DNA from: Balanoglossus misakiensis
Lineage: Eukaryota; Hemichordata
Length of the DNA: 64,000 nt
Assembly: GCA_040954595.2 (NCBI GenBank)
Contig: CM082578.2
Coordinates: 17,236,001-17,300,000, forward strand
Direction: 5' to 3'
Of the stretch, positions 13,901-26,340 are shown piece by piece. The translations under genes and the position numbers were made by a program. The notes under the pieces were generated by a model. That model ran no database searches and was not told the origin of the DNA. It worked only from the letters and a program-made list of their open reading frames with translations. Within the stretch, counting starts at the first letter, position 1; each line of letters begins with the position of its first letter.

Positions 13901-15609
13901 AGAGAATGGGAGTGAAAAGGAGGAATCATTATAATGTAATATGTTGAAGTTACTAGCTCAAGTGTAATGAGCTTCTGTTTCTTCTATCAGTAATATTTTT
14001 CTTGGAAAACAAATATCAAAATGTGATTGCAGTGACTTTGCACAAACACAGCCATGTACGGATGAGACCTGCATGTATAAGTCTCCGGCTTGCATACATC
14101 ACTGATATTTCCTGTACCTGTGGTACGCTAAAATTTCAATTCTGCCCCCTAATTTTGATGGATGGGGCAGAAACTGCCCTTTGCATCTAGAGAAAACACT
14201 GGTGTGCAGTTTAAGTGCATATGGACGTATTAGCCAGCTGTTGTATTTGAGTTTTGACTTCCGCAAAGTTGGTTTTGCATAAAATATCAAAGACTGGTGT
14301 ATCATCACAGTAGAGGCATAGTGCATGCATTAGCACTTATGAATTGTGGGATATTTCACATAAAGTGTGCATGCTAAGAAACACCTCACCTTCCCACCCC
14401 ACCCCTACAGAAAAATAGGGACAATTAAGTTCTTCAGAACAGACCAGGTCGTGATTTTCTTTCACTAAAATCCCCAACCATACAAAAACAGGAAGACTAA
14501 TTTGTAGTTTTAAGTCAGTAGGAGATGAGCCCGACCTTGTCATTTAAAGCAGGAAATGAACGAAATTCTGGGAATACTCGAAAGTGCTGTCCTTGAATTT
14601 GATGAAAATAACGAGTACATCTAGAGACTTTGATTTGTTTTTGTACAAGCTAAACAATTTCAAGGTGTCAAAATTCATGCCTGTCATGTGTGTCGATCGT
14701 GATTTGGAAAATGATATTTTTGAACTTGACTCTCTGGGGAAAAAAAACAACACTAAAAATAGCACAGTCTTTATGTATTCTCGCAGTTATACTTAAAGTG
14801 AAAGAAATCGATCATGATATTTTATCCCATGAAAAGCTACTTAGAGTGTGGCGAGGTTCTATTGATACATTCTATGTGGCTGTATGGATCAGTGCACAAG
14901 ATTGCATTTCCAGCAGCATCAAGGTCTGAGAGTTGGAAATGCATTGTGGGAGGAGTGTATTTTAGAACGCAGGTGCAGGGTGTCAGCAACCCCCATTTCA
15001 AGTATCACTGAAGATCATTCAGTAGTTTACAAGCAAAGTCAATTAATTCCCGTCTTGAAATATGTAGCTCAATGCTCCCAAATATTCTTATCATATTCCT
15101 TTATTTAGTCCTATGGCCAGACCAAAACCATAATTGGAGCAATTTTTTGGTTTAAGGACAACTTTGGCATTTTTTACTACAAATCTCAGAAAAAGCTTCT
15201 CAAATTTTGAATGATGAAATAATCAATTTTGTGTTTGGAAGCAATAGCAGTTTTATGCAGTTTTGGGTAAAGAATTTGTAGAAATAGTTCTATGCATTTG
15301 GCTGACCAATATTGGGGCAGGCTGCTTTGGGTAAGATATTACTTTTTATTAAAACAACTGGTTAGTCTACTTCGATATTATGTGTACAGGTCCTGCCCAG
15401 CTCCCTTGCACTGGCTTGGTATATGTATGTCAGACATCACAGAGCTGTTCACTGTATCAGACCCTCCTTACCCATGATTCCTGTGTGTTTCTACGAAAGG
15501 CGCAGAGTCAATAGGTAGACGTGGGCCAAAACAATTCAGATATAGATTACTGGTGCGTGATTTTCATGAAGCCCTTCCAAGGCTAATCAGCCAATGTTTT
15601 TTCCTGTTT

Positions 15610-15683
15610 TTAACCCTTTCAAGCCTGGCTTTCTGGTATCCGAATTTCTCCTATATATAGGATATCCGGCCAGAAAGGGTTAA
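15610..15683. mobile_element. 74-bp TTAA-flanked hairpin, possible piggyBac-type MITE
   Basis: The segment begins TTAACCCTTTC and ends with its exact 11-base reverse complement, GAAAGGGTTAA. Further imperfect pairing (CTGGC/GGCCAG) and a central 14-base palindrome TCCTATATATAGGA make nearly the whole length foldable. TTAA is the target-site duplication of piggyBac elements, whose ends commonly begin CCCTTT or similar. A non-autonomous miniature copy is therefore plausible, though it is unusually short. No transposase is present. Confidence 0.45.
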
Positions 15684-18600
15684 TATACACATAGAGAAGC
15701 TGGACAGATGATGACTGGCAAATAAATTCCTTGAAAGAGGCAGTTACAAGAAAACAAGTCTTAAGAAATGTGTCCCTTAAATAATTAATGTAAGTGATTT
15801 CCTGAAAACGTGATTGAAGAAACCAGGCATCATCTGGAGTTCTCATTCAAGTCAGGGGGAAAAATCAAAGTGGATATCATTGCTAGGACTGTTTTAATAT
15901 GGCAATGCATCAGGAAAACCCAACCACTAAGTTTGAAAAATCAATTTCTTCAGATGAATGAAAAGCAATCATTGTAGGGTATTTAATGTCAAGATATTGT
16001 GACAAAGTGTTGTGATTTAGCTGTTCAACGTTTTGTTTTTTGTGATTTTGTCTGTGTGATTTGTAATGCATGTCAGAAATGTGGCAGTCCATTTATCATG
16101 AAGTGGAGTGTATCCCTCTGCACATATACTGTGTCTGCTCTTATCACTCACCTGGGAAATTACCCTCCAGTTTGATATCATAAATCCTTCAGCAATATGC
16201 CAATATCACCCCATTATCACTTGACATTTTCAGCATATAATGTGCACTCTGCAATTAAATTTCAGATTACAGATGGCCTGTGCGAATCTCATCATCACTT
16301 TTAACTTCTGTGTGAACACTTGGCTCTTCTCAGTTTAAATATATATATTTTTTCTGAACCGTTCTAACAGTTATATGTAGATGTTGACCCTATGGATTGT
16401 CTGCACAGCCAATGCTTGCATCTTTCACGTTAGATAATATATTATCCCTCCCGCAAGCTGGAGAAATGAGATTTTAATTGGCAAATTTAAAGGAGAAACC
16501 GTCCCTCCGCATATCAAGTTACTTTAAAGCTTAATGCAATAGATGCAGAAATTTCATGGACCCCACCCGTACCCTGTAATCATTCTCCATTCCTGGGAGA
16601 TGTTCATTGACATTCCTAATTTGACATTGGACCTCTACTCTGATACGGCGAAACTGTACAGGTTTTTTTTGGAGTGTGTGTGTGTGCCTGGACGGGGGCA
16701 GTAATGGATGTCACAGAACAGTAGATTATCGTTTGAAAGATACAGCAAATGTCGACTGGGTACAGGCTGCAGAGTTGTAAGTGGGCCATTAGTAGGCAGA
16801 GGTTTTGAGACCCGTGAGCGAGGTTAATCGTTCCCATCTATCACTTTCGCACCCTCTGCATGAAAAGGCGGTCATCAGAGCTCAATTTAACAATCAAACT
16901 CACTGCATTTAGACAGATATACATGTGGGTATGCCTTAATACACCCGACAGTTGCTTGACTGCCGTGTACTGATTACTCCCTGCTGCATAGACGATTCAG
17001 ATGGATTCATCGGTCTAGAGCTGTACCAGCTAAGCAGTCATTGGTCGTGTATAAAGCCTGCGCTTTCAGCTTGTGTTCAGGCATGTGTGTATCGGGGAAG
17101 AATTGCTCATCACAGAGTGATCGACAGAAGGACATGTGCACTGTGACTTGTAGATGCATTTTACTTTTGACTTATATGACTCCTAACATGCCCACAAAAT
17201 GTACTCCATCAAATTAACATACATGTACACTGACAAACTCGGTAAAAGATGAACATGATTGGAAATCATGCTCATATATTGCTATGTGTGTTTACAATAG
17301 TTTTGCAGTTCACAATATGACACACTTTGTGAAGAGCAATGTCTTTACTGTCGGCGCACCGTATAATGTCTTGTTTTGATGAAGCCCAGTCAATGATCAT
17401 TATGACTAATGATGGGCTAATAAAGTGGGAGATACTTATAGCCTTTCTGATGAGCAACTCGATCTCTGGATAGTTTAGTCGGCTAATAGCCACTCAGAAG
17501 TCCGCTAGCTATCACGTTCCTGACCTACTTCAACCAATTGTCCTGTTACTGAAGGTTTAGGAAAAACGATATGCAATTGTGACATGGAACACTCATCATG
17601 CGTACTGCAGTGTTGGTAATTCTGCCCATTCTCATAAACATCACTGGGGCGTCCCTCTCTGATGACTCTGCAAATAGCTTGCTGTGTATGTACTACCTGT
17701 AACCACCATCGATAACTGTATGGGTGTGTGCATGGGGCCACACTTCCAACTTCCAAGTACCTTACCCCCAATAGTCATGCCTACACAGAACACAACCAAC
17801 CATGTACCACCTCGCCCCACTACAAACCAAACGTGAAACAGTATTTTACAAATTCTTTGAAACAAAAGTAAAGAGCAAAAATCTGAAAATTCTACAACTG
17901 AGACTCTCAGTTAATTGTTCTGCTGTCATTTACACCATCAGAAAATCTGACGGCTTGTTGCCTTGACAACATGCAAGACAAGCTGCCATGGCAATGCCCA
18001 TAAAACAAACTTTGTCACCTCAACAGCCATAAAAAACACTGATCACCTTGACAACAGACAAAACCTTCATAAAACATTGTAATCTGACTTTCAATCAGCA
18101 AGAGCTCTCACACACATATTAAAATGTGTAAATCACAATTTCCATGTTTTATCCTGTTTATGTACAAGTGCCAGATTTCATAAAAAATCTTCCTGTGTGG
18201 GAGACGTAAAACTTGCACAAGTCTCAATATTCCAGATGAGGAGCAACACTGAACTTTGTTGTGTCACTCTCATCGTATATTTCCATGTTGTGTAATCCTC
18301 TGCTATAAAGTATGGATTTGTCAGTGTACATGTTAATGTACAACTTACAAGTCTTTTAAGTTGTGCACAAACATTTTGCTGTCAAAGATATGTTTGAAAA
18401 AGTACCATTCTAAAGTATAGTTCTTGACAAGCTTTTATGTGTTAAGAAATCAACTGCACCATACAAACAAATTGTATGGTTTTGTGATTGTTCCTGATAA
18501 TAATACAAACTTGGATGAAGGAGTGAATTTTGAGATTTCTACCCTGGATGCAATTCGTAGTATAGAAGACTTGAGTTTCAGACACGACTATTTGCTGCAT

Positions 18601-19862
18601 TGTCAACAATAATGCACTTTAATGAGTTCAGAGTATGCTACTTGAAGTGCTCTATATTTGAAGCACATTTTCTGACAATCACCTGCCCACTTTTACTCAC
18701 AGCAGTAAAACAAAGACCTTGAAAAGTGTTTTGATTTGCACATGAGTTTTCCCCCACTCATCTTGATCTGTGAGGTTTTGCCATCGTCATTGAAAATGTC
18801 GGAACAACGGCCATGCAGTCAACAGGCTTTACAGGAACCAGAAAACTGTATTAAACCATTAGCGTTTTTTGCATGTGGTAGCCTGCAGAAAATTGTCTCG
18901 CATCGGACATTCTTGATTTCCTAAGTGGATGATTATTTTTCAAATCTATATGCTTTCACCCCTTTTTCCTGGCAGTGGATTGAACCAAACATTTGAAAAC
19001 TAGACTGTGGTCGTTTGCATCCAGCAATAATTTGTTTGCGCTAGAGAGTGTTAATTAATATACCCCGGTACATTGTACTGGTAATGGTATGTGCATGGTA
19101 ACCTTGCATTTTCTTTTGCTTTCACCTTTCCATAATATGGGCTATGCTATATTTGGCACACAGGAAGTACTGATCCACTTTAGTTGAACTCAGTGTCTCT
19201 TCAGTAGAACATATAGGACAGTTCCCACATTTTCTGAAGACTGTAAGATGAATGAATATGCACTGAGCGTTGTACATGTATATAGAGCTCATAAACTAAT
19301 CTCTCTAGGGTCCATGGATAATTAACACATGCGGTTTGATCAGCTTGTAAATGTTAACCATGGCCCCTTAATTGGATCAGCTCGTTTATAATTTTCAGTA
19401 GGCATATTATACTGATATAAGTATCCCAAACCTAATCAGGTTTAGATTCTGACTTAAATGGCAACATGAACCAATTTGATTGAAGTGCTCTACCTCCTGT
19501 TTAAATGTCATTCGACTCATTATGGACATTATATTATCTTGATTTACCATCACAGACAAAAAATCATAGTGCATTTTCAACCAAAAATCCATTAACTCTG
19601 GCATTAATGAAAACTCTGGTTTATTGATGGATTTTTGATACTCTGTTTTATCAGTGCTGTTGGAAAATATCGCACTTACATGTAGACCACTCAGAAGTAG
19701 AGCATATCCAATTCTCTGACTATTACTGAGTGTGATATCCTTGTCATCTATGCATTTTTGGAAAGCCATGATGTTTGGGTACAGAGCTGCTTGTAGTTTT
19801 TGTTACAATATTAATTGCACAGAAATTCATACTTCTAATCAATCGCTCTGTATTTCCCGCAG

Positions 19863-20591
19863 CCAACACCAGGGCTTGAAAGTCGACCGGACAGGATCAT
19901 GGTTTCTAGGAAGACAATGACAGTGCAATCAGCCTCTGTAACGGGTGATGGTACGATTTACAGAGATTCATTCAGCAGTCGTATATCATGGAACAGATTT
20001 ACATCAGTACTGAACGCGGCATATTTGTCATACCACCGCGCAACCGGTTACGCTTGCTATCACGACTGCGGGCCACACGGTTCCTGTCGTTGCGGTGTCT
20101 GTGTTGCCGGGGACAACAAGCATGCATGCCTGCTGCCCAACTGCTCAGAATGTGACGCGGACACATACTTCTATCTGAGGACCATGGCGATCATCTTTGC
20201 GATCTGCGTGGCACAGTGGCTGTACGCTGCCCTCCAAGTCATGTTCATTCTCAATCGCAAGAACCAGCGTCTGCTGGAGTCTATGGGCATCAACTGCTGC
20301 CTCTGCTATCCGGGGCTGTACACGGAGTCAGGCAATCCGCATCGGTCCCGCTGGAGATTCTTCCGGTTGTTGACCAAGATCTGGCCGTGTTTCAGGATGC
20401 CGGCATTGTTTCAGATGGCGTCCACCTCGGTGATAATGGTGACTCTTGTCCTCACTGCTCTATACCAGTATGGTGACATACGCAGTGTGGTTCGCAATGC
20501 CTTACCAGAAGAGTACTATCCGTCCGATCATCTCCTCCTGACTGCAGTGGTTACTGTGTCCAATGATGGGCCCATCATTCAACCCATCTGA
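19863..20591 (+). CDS. EEP membrane protein, last exon: Arg-Asp strand, EGF-like Cys cluster, two TM helices, SDH motif
   Basis: This is the 242-codon terminal exon, with acceptor ttcccgcag in phase 0. It opens with ESRPDRIMVS, the conserved catalytic-strand motif of EEP enzymes. About 208 residues later it ends with YYPSDHLLLTAVV, which matches the C-terminal SDH motif carrying the catalytic His (codons 20523-20531). Between them lies a Cys-rich segment (about 20050-20160; CYHDCGPHGSCRCGVC, with further Cys) that resembles an EGF-like module. Next come a membrane helix (about 20181-20252), an Arg/Lys-rich loop with a CCLC motif, and a second helix (about 20409-20465). Two helices return the chain to its starting side. 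Cys-rich outside and basic loop inside would place the catalytic parts extracellularly or in the lumen. The stop is at 20589-20591. A cryptic donor near 20548 (GTTACT) is weak, so I keep the stop. No gene name is assigned. Confidence 0.8.
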   Translation, partial: PTPGLESRPDRIMVSRKTMTVQSASVTGDGTIYRDSFSSRISWNRFTSVLNAAYLSYHRATGYACYHDCGPHGSCRCGVCVAGDNKHACLLPNCSECDADTYFYLRTMAIIFAICVAQWLYAALQVMFILNRKNQRLLESMGINCCLCYPGLYTESGNPHRSRWRFFRLLTKIWPCFRMPALFQMASTSVIMVTLVLTALYQYGDIRSVVRNALPEEYYPSDHLLLTAVVTVSNDGPIIQPI

Positions 20592-21068
20592 CTGCTTTTT
20601 TTTAAAGTATCTGTCAAGAAATGCAAATCTCTACTTAATCACACAGTTGCCCACTATAGGCAAAACCCAAAATTCAAATACAACATAAAGTGATCATACA
20701 AAGACACATATTCATATGTGTGCACTGACTCTTGTATATTTCTACCACTATCACATGTTTCCTTCACAATACATTTTCTGTAGAACACCCCAGAATCTGT
20801 GTGCAACGTTTAATTCAAGATTTATAGGCCTATTAATTCATGCCAATTGAAATGATCAGAATCAGCAGGTAAATTTTTCAGTTTTAGACGGGTGATCATG
20901 TGGGGAACATGTAAGACCATTTAAAGAGCTTTAATCTTCTAAATGTCAAACAGTCATTTAGATCTAAGTTCCATTTAAGAGATCTGGCAGACGATATCTC
21001 CATGGGGCACAAGATTGTCCTGTTCAAAGTTTTGCTATCCTAGCTAAGCTTTAATATTTCCGATTCCC

Positions 21069-21074
21069 AATAAA
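21069..21074 (+). terminator. Candidate poly(A) signal of the EEP gene
   Basis: AATAAA lies 478 bases after the stop codon in AT-rich sequence, giving a plausible 3' UTR of about 0.5 kb (20592 to about 21095). No earlier canonical AATAAA was noticed in that stretch. Confidence 0.4.
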
Positions 21075-21099
21075 GAGGAGGATTTGATGTATTCATATC

Positions 21100-24000
21100 A
21101 GTGAACAGTGGCCGTAGCTAACACATGAGACATCCTGAAACCCAGAAGGATTTGGTTATAATATCATAGATGGGCTTGTCATGTTTTTGTTTTTTACAAA
21201 AACTGCCCGTAAAATACAAATACGCAAAGTTCACTACAATTTGAACAAATCTGACGGAGGTTACCCCTATAGAAACTTTAAAATTTCTCCTCGAAAATAT
21301 TTCAGAGAAGAAATCTAACGTTGACGGATGAAGAGACAGACAATAATGGTGGACAGTCCACCTATCTGATAAGCTCCATGTTGCTGTCAGAAGAGCTTTA
21401 TAATATTTCAGATGTCCACAACTGTGAAACAATTATTATTTATGCTACGGGAGCATCCATGCAAAGCATTGATGTCAGAGATAAACGCCAAGAGGCATAA
21501 CGCTACTGTCATGTAAAATTTACCATCACACATATCGTATGAAATATTGATGGCTCAGTAAGCGCTGCTGATGATGAACATAGCCATCAATCTGAACTGT
21601 AGGCCAACAGCAAATGTATCCATGTACACTTCTTAACTGACACAATTTTGTGAAAGTAATATTTAAACCTCCCTGAGAGACAACCTTCCTCTATTTTATA
21701 ACAGTCTGAAAAAGTTCTGACCAGCTTTTCCCTATTGCTCTGTGCATATTTTGAAAGTGGAGGGTGATCTTATTTTGTGTTTCTGGTCATCATATCGTCA
21801 ATTGCACAGGATGTCATAACCTATTAGATTTCATAATGTTACAATTTTCTATATTAATGATCAGGTAAAGTGTCCACAGGGCATTTACAAAGTGCAGAGC
21901 CCAGTCCCATTGTTGTCAGAGGAAAACCATCTGTTTGTGTCATCATTATTTTTTAAAGTGATTTGTGTGTGATCAGCGCATGGAAATATATTGTTTCAGA
22001 ATTGCTTTATATTTCATACATTTTGCTCTCCGATAATATTCATTCCTAATGATTTAGTTATGATTAAGTGATTGCAATTTGCAAACTCCCTATACAGTTG
22101 CAAAGACCTTGGTCTGTGAAAGCAAGATCTCCCAGGGGCAATTATGTGTTCAACTGTTGCCCTGAAATGTCAATGAACATGTTATAAGGTTAGCCTTATT
22201 TGTGCAATGTGTGACAATTCGTGTTTGCTCAGCAGGGGTTCTTATAAATACTAGCAGTGGTGGCCCCAACATGGGCAATTAGATACCTATGTGTTCCCTG
22301 TACAAATATGTTTGTCTGTGGTTGTACCTTCTGCCCGGAACATCCATTACTGTACACAAATGTCACCTCCCCATGTGGCATCTGCAACAACACTGAAAAT
22401 AAGAAACAAATGGTCAATCGTGTGTATTGGCCATCTCATTAATTCCTTTTAAATATTCACACGGAGTCTGGTGACATGTAGAACCTTTATGAAAAACAGT
22501 AGCACAAAGTTCATCTTCCATAGCCCCCTAGGTGGTGTTTATTTTATTTGGACAGTGACTTCTGTCCTTGAATTTTTCATTGTGAGTGGTGTAACTTACT
22601 ACTGTTGTTTTGCCTTTGGATACACAGTTTCCCCCTTACACTTGAGCAAAATACTGGTAATGAGCATGTGCAATTGGATGTGCTAACACTTTATAACCAA
22701 AAGAAAGAACAGAAGCAAAAGAAATACAGTCACACACATGCGATACATTTAGTCAAGTCCCTGATAAAAACATATCCTTCTCTGTATGTGGCATTCACCA
22801 CATGTCATGACAGTTTGTATGAGGTTTGTGTTTATACTGCAGAATTATTTCTGCAAATGACATTTGTGTGAGACATTAACCTCCATGGTTCACCAGATCA
22901 TCCAGCTTCTTAGGGAATGGCTGAGCTAGGGTCTTGACATAATTATACCGGAACCTTTGTCATCTACAATGACTTGTCTCAAAGTCAACCATTCACTTCG
23001 TTTAGTGTCGAATGAAATCATCATTGATCTAAATTCTTTAATTTTGTCACCGGAAAGTGCAGTTTAATTTTTTCAGCCTTCTGCACCTGTTCTTATCTTA
23101 AACAAGTAAGCTGATTATTCCACCTGAGTGACGCCCAGTCACATTATTAGGGCACTCAGGGTAGTGCCTGATTACTTCTCATTAGAGCAATCAAAAATTA
23201 GCCTTGACCATGCACTTTCGTCGTTTTTTTAAGGCTCGCTTGATTTGTACTCTTTAACACAAGAATTGCTGTTCAGTCCACGTCTTCGTGGGCATTTTAC
23301 GGACATTTGCATTCCATTTGCGATAGCTGAACTCTGTGCTTTAAGCAATTTGGAGTTGGTTGTACATGTTGGCCTTGTAGTTGCCGTGCATTCAGCTTGA
23401 CCCCGACAAACGAGTGAAGTATGCATAATATGTGTTGGTTTTGAACAAAAATTAAATTTTGTTATCCAAATGGTGCTTTTCAATCATAATACTCAAATAC
23501 TGAGACGGGAAGATTTCCGTGTATTTGATCATGAGCTGCTGGTGTACGGTTGTGATTTCTTCTTGGTGGAACTTATAAAAATCGCACCTTGTGCTTTCGT
23601 GTTCTTGTTCTGTGAGATTCAATGCTGTTGCTGTGTAAAAAGTACGCCAGCGATTAATCTGGGGGAATTTTACACGTATTTACATTTCGTCAATCTGATA
23701 ACAACCTTTTTTCAGAAGAGAGAAGAAATTTATCTCATTTTCACGACTTTTACCCAGACCTAATAGAGCATCTTCGCACTGTCCCCGACGTGACCTCCCC
23801 AGCTCGTGTTTTTGTAATCAGTCGCTAGTATAAAATTTAAATATGTAAGACAAGTGGGAAATCACCCCCTTCCTTCAGTGTAGCTGCCGACACTTCCTTC
23901 AATTATTAGTTTGTGCAAATTATTGATAAATCGCTATGGCACACTCAGCATGTTCCACACAAAGAACGTTAACAGTCACCTCTCCAATTCGTGGACCGTC

Positions 24001-25775
24001 GTTATATAACTGCAGTGTTCACTCTCTTCGTATGACTTGTTCTCGCATAGAGATTATATCGATTACTGGCAATAATCAGCTTACATCAGTATTCATATTT
24101 CGCCGCGAGACACCTTTGTTCCAACCAGTTTCACTTCTAATTCTCAACTCACGAGTCTGTGTTCAGGAATACTTTATGACGACACAAGACTGTGAAGGCG
24201 ACGTTTGATTTTTGCCTCAGCGCAAAGCAACACAATCGTTGGTTCCGCCCGATGACGTCTTTGAGATTTGCTGACAGATGCCAGGTTCTCTTTTGCCACC
24301 ATAGTAGTTCACCTATAAAGAGTGAATTATTCCCTGAAAAAGTCTTAGTATGGTAATAGTATTATAGTTTTGTGATACTAAGTATTTAAACCAAGTCATC
24401 AGACATGTATAGACCTTTTTGCGCACTCTCCGAGGACTCTTCTCGTTGCGCGATTTTATCCCCCCTGTTTGATGAATAAACCTCAGCCATTTCTACAATA
24501 TGCCATGGTACCTATGATAGTTAACCCTTCCAAAGCAGACTAGTCCAAAATCGGTTTTGTGAAAATCGCGGCGTCCCGGAATTACACATTAATCTTTATC
24601 TGCGAGGCATTTGCACTTTATTGACATTTACGAGATTATAATGTTTATAGCGGAAGGTGTTTGGATGTCTACATTCTGTGGATGGTTCAATCTTGAAATG
24701 GCTCTATGTCCATATGTTTGCTCCTGGAAACATCGCTGTTTTCAAAGGAGAGTTGGACTTGCCATGACCTTGATGAATATTGGCGCAGAGCTATGCTCAC
24801 TACCTTGGCATCAGACTTCTCAATAGAAGATTATGTATAAGTAAATTTTGAAAACAGTTCCTTTATAAGGGCAGTCTCAACTGAAATATATACATTTTTA
24901 TAAACCTGGCTCTGATATTTCGTGCAAGACAAAACGCCAATAATTCCTATGATCCAATTTACACTAAATATAGGACAACGACACATATTATATCAATTAA
25001 TGGGGTCTTAGTATCACATGATCAATAATTACGTGCTGGTATAAATATAGAATGCATCAGTGATCGGAAGTCTATAGTCTTTTTTCTGTATTTGTCGAAC
25101 AGCAAGTTGTGATATTTTGTGATTTGTGCCCTGTGTCATTTTTGAGAGACACGTAATCTTAGAAGACATTCGCCAGATACTCATTGATTTGCAAGTGTTC
25201 CTTAGCAACCGTGGTCTAGCAATTTAAATCATTATGTTTCTTCTCAAGCGTTCCCGAGCTCCTGAGCGCTATATGCACATGACGTGATGTAATAGTCACT
25301 CCCAAAGTGCAATGACCAACTCTAAAGCGATTTACAAATTACCCAGACAGTCTGACCCGAAGTGAACATAGTGATTCAACTCGATGAAGGAAACAATACT
25401 CTTATTCTGGCTCTATTCACGTCAGTGCGGCAAATTAGAATGTTGCATGCTTCGCCGTTTTCTGTACGGTGATGGATTTCATTGAAATAGGCTCACGCAA
25501 TAAGAAGGTGCGATTCTGTGAGAAGTGCCTCGTGATCGTAATCAGTCTTTGGCGTTTTGTCTTGCACGAAATATCAGTGTCAATCATTCACGCAGCCGCC
25601 AATAGCTGATGAATGTTAGACTGAACGATGTCAGATTTTGGATAAAAGTAAAGTCGTGGACGTAAAAGGAAACGTTCTTTTCACCGATTCACACACAGAT
25701 ACACTGTATTGGTCTGATGAACATTAACTTCACTTTCAGTTTGATATTAATTTGTATTTTTTTTTCATTGCCGAG
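21100..25775. other. Non-coding stretch, no gene recognised
   Basis: AT-rich DNA with scattered short open frames on both strands, none with convincing splice pairs, domains or low stop density beyond chance. A TTAACCCTTCC motif at 24521-24531 resembles the end of the hairpin at 15610. Confidence 0.55.
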
Positions 25776-25985
25776 GCACTGATAAGAATGCGACTAAATA
25801 TCATTACATATGCAAAAAACAAACCCTGACCATGAAATCATTACTGAATGCTTGACCCGTGTCAAAAGATGAACATTTTCTAGATGCTTTTGCTGCCTGG
25901 CCGTCTCAACTTCATTGTCACCGCATGGTCAAGGTCATCGCAGTGGTCATCCCTCTGAAGTTCAGTCCAGGGTCACGCGGATTCC
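25776..25985 (+). pseudogene. Decayed copy of an exon-like segment (copy 1 of a direct duplication)
   Basis: About 210 bases align by eye with 26180-26400, offset about 405 bases. Shared blocks include AAGAATGCG, GACCC(G/A)TGTCAAA, CATTTTCT(A/G)GAT, CATGGTCAAGGT and a common GGTCATxC...GAAGT tail. In the frame that is open in the other copy, this copy has an in-frame TGA after LLNA and later goes out of frame. The acceptor position reads gccgag in place of a pyrimidine-rich cag. This suggests a diverged, non-functional duplicate. Confidence 0.45.
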
Positions 25986-26179
25986 ATGCCTCGGACACGG
26001 GTGTTTTACTTTGTGAGATATTGCAAATGGCGTTATAATCACGAATGCATGTGAGGTGTTAATACATCTGTTTCACACTAGGTAAATTTGGTATCACTGC
26101 GGGCATAGGTCCACAGTACTGGTGGCCTTAGGCTACCATATTAGCCAATGGTGATATCTCATCAGTTTGTTCATTTCAG

Positions 26180-26340
26180 ATCACGATTAAGAATGCGGAC
26201 AACTATGAGAACCTTGCAAGTAAAACAAATTCTGTCAATGAAACCATTAGTGACTTCTCGACCCATGTCAAATATGTGCATTTTCTGGATAACTTCCAGC
26301 TGCCCGATCTTCTCAATTTCATTGTCGCTACATGGTCAAG
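26180..26340 (+). CDS. Candidate exon of unknown gene (copy 2 of a direct duplication)
   Basis: A good acceptor (ttgttcatttcag) at 26167-26179 is followed by 53 open codons and two bases. The donor candidate is TCAAG|GTGATC, with the intron starting at 26341. The translation contains KNADNYENLASKTNSV, then DFSTHVKYVHFLDNFQLPDL, then LNFIVATWS, a mixed amphipathic composition. The same frame hits a TGA just beyond the proposed donor, so splicing would be needed. I know no family for it and found no partner exons with certainty. An open region at 26626-26900 on the same strand is a weak candidate. The diverged copy at 25776 means it could also be a fragment of a repeat. Confidence 0.35.

Larger units (their letters stand above)
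2893..19862 (+). other. Large (16,970-bp) intron of the EEP gene
   Basis: The intron starts GTCAGT and ends ttcccgcag. Both ends are phase 0 and the flanking peptides join into a continuous EEP motif order. The interior is AT-rich with no convincing exon on either strand. It contains a 22-G run (4583-4604), a (GT)n/(CTGT) tract (4651-4680), a GA-rich stretch (about 10428-10490), a second 22-G run (10900-10921) and a 74-bp TTAA-flanked hairpin (15610-15683). Short open frames (for example 11657-12061 and 19407-19769 on the minus strand) have no splice signals, domain features or biased composition to support them. A nested gene or alternative exon cannot be excluded. Confidence 0.6.

Noticed and set aside
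19407-19769. Minus-strand 120-codon frame just before the last EEP exon
   Set aside because: Protein-like at a glance but without splice sites or recognisable domain, and it lies inside the intron on the opposite strand.
2675-20591. EEP motifs as part of a LINE retrotransposon endonuclease
   Set aside because: The motifs are on spliced exons with a 17-kb intron, no reverse-transcriptase frame is nearby, and the protein has Cys-rich and membrane segments.
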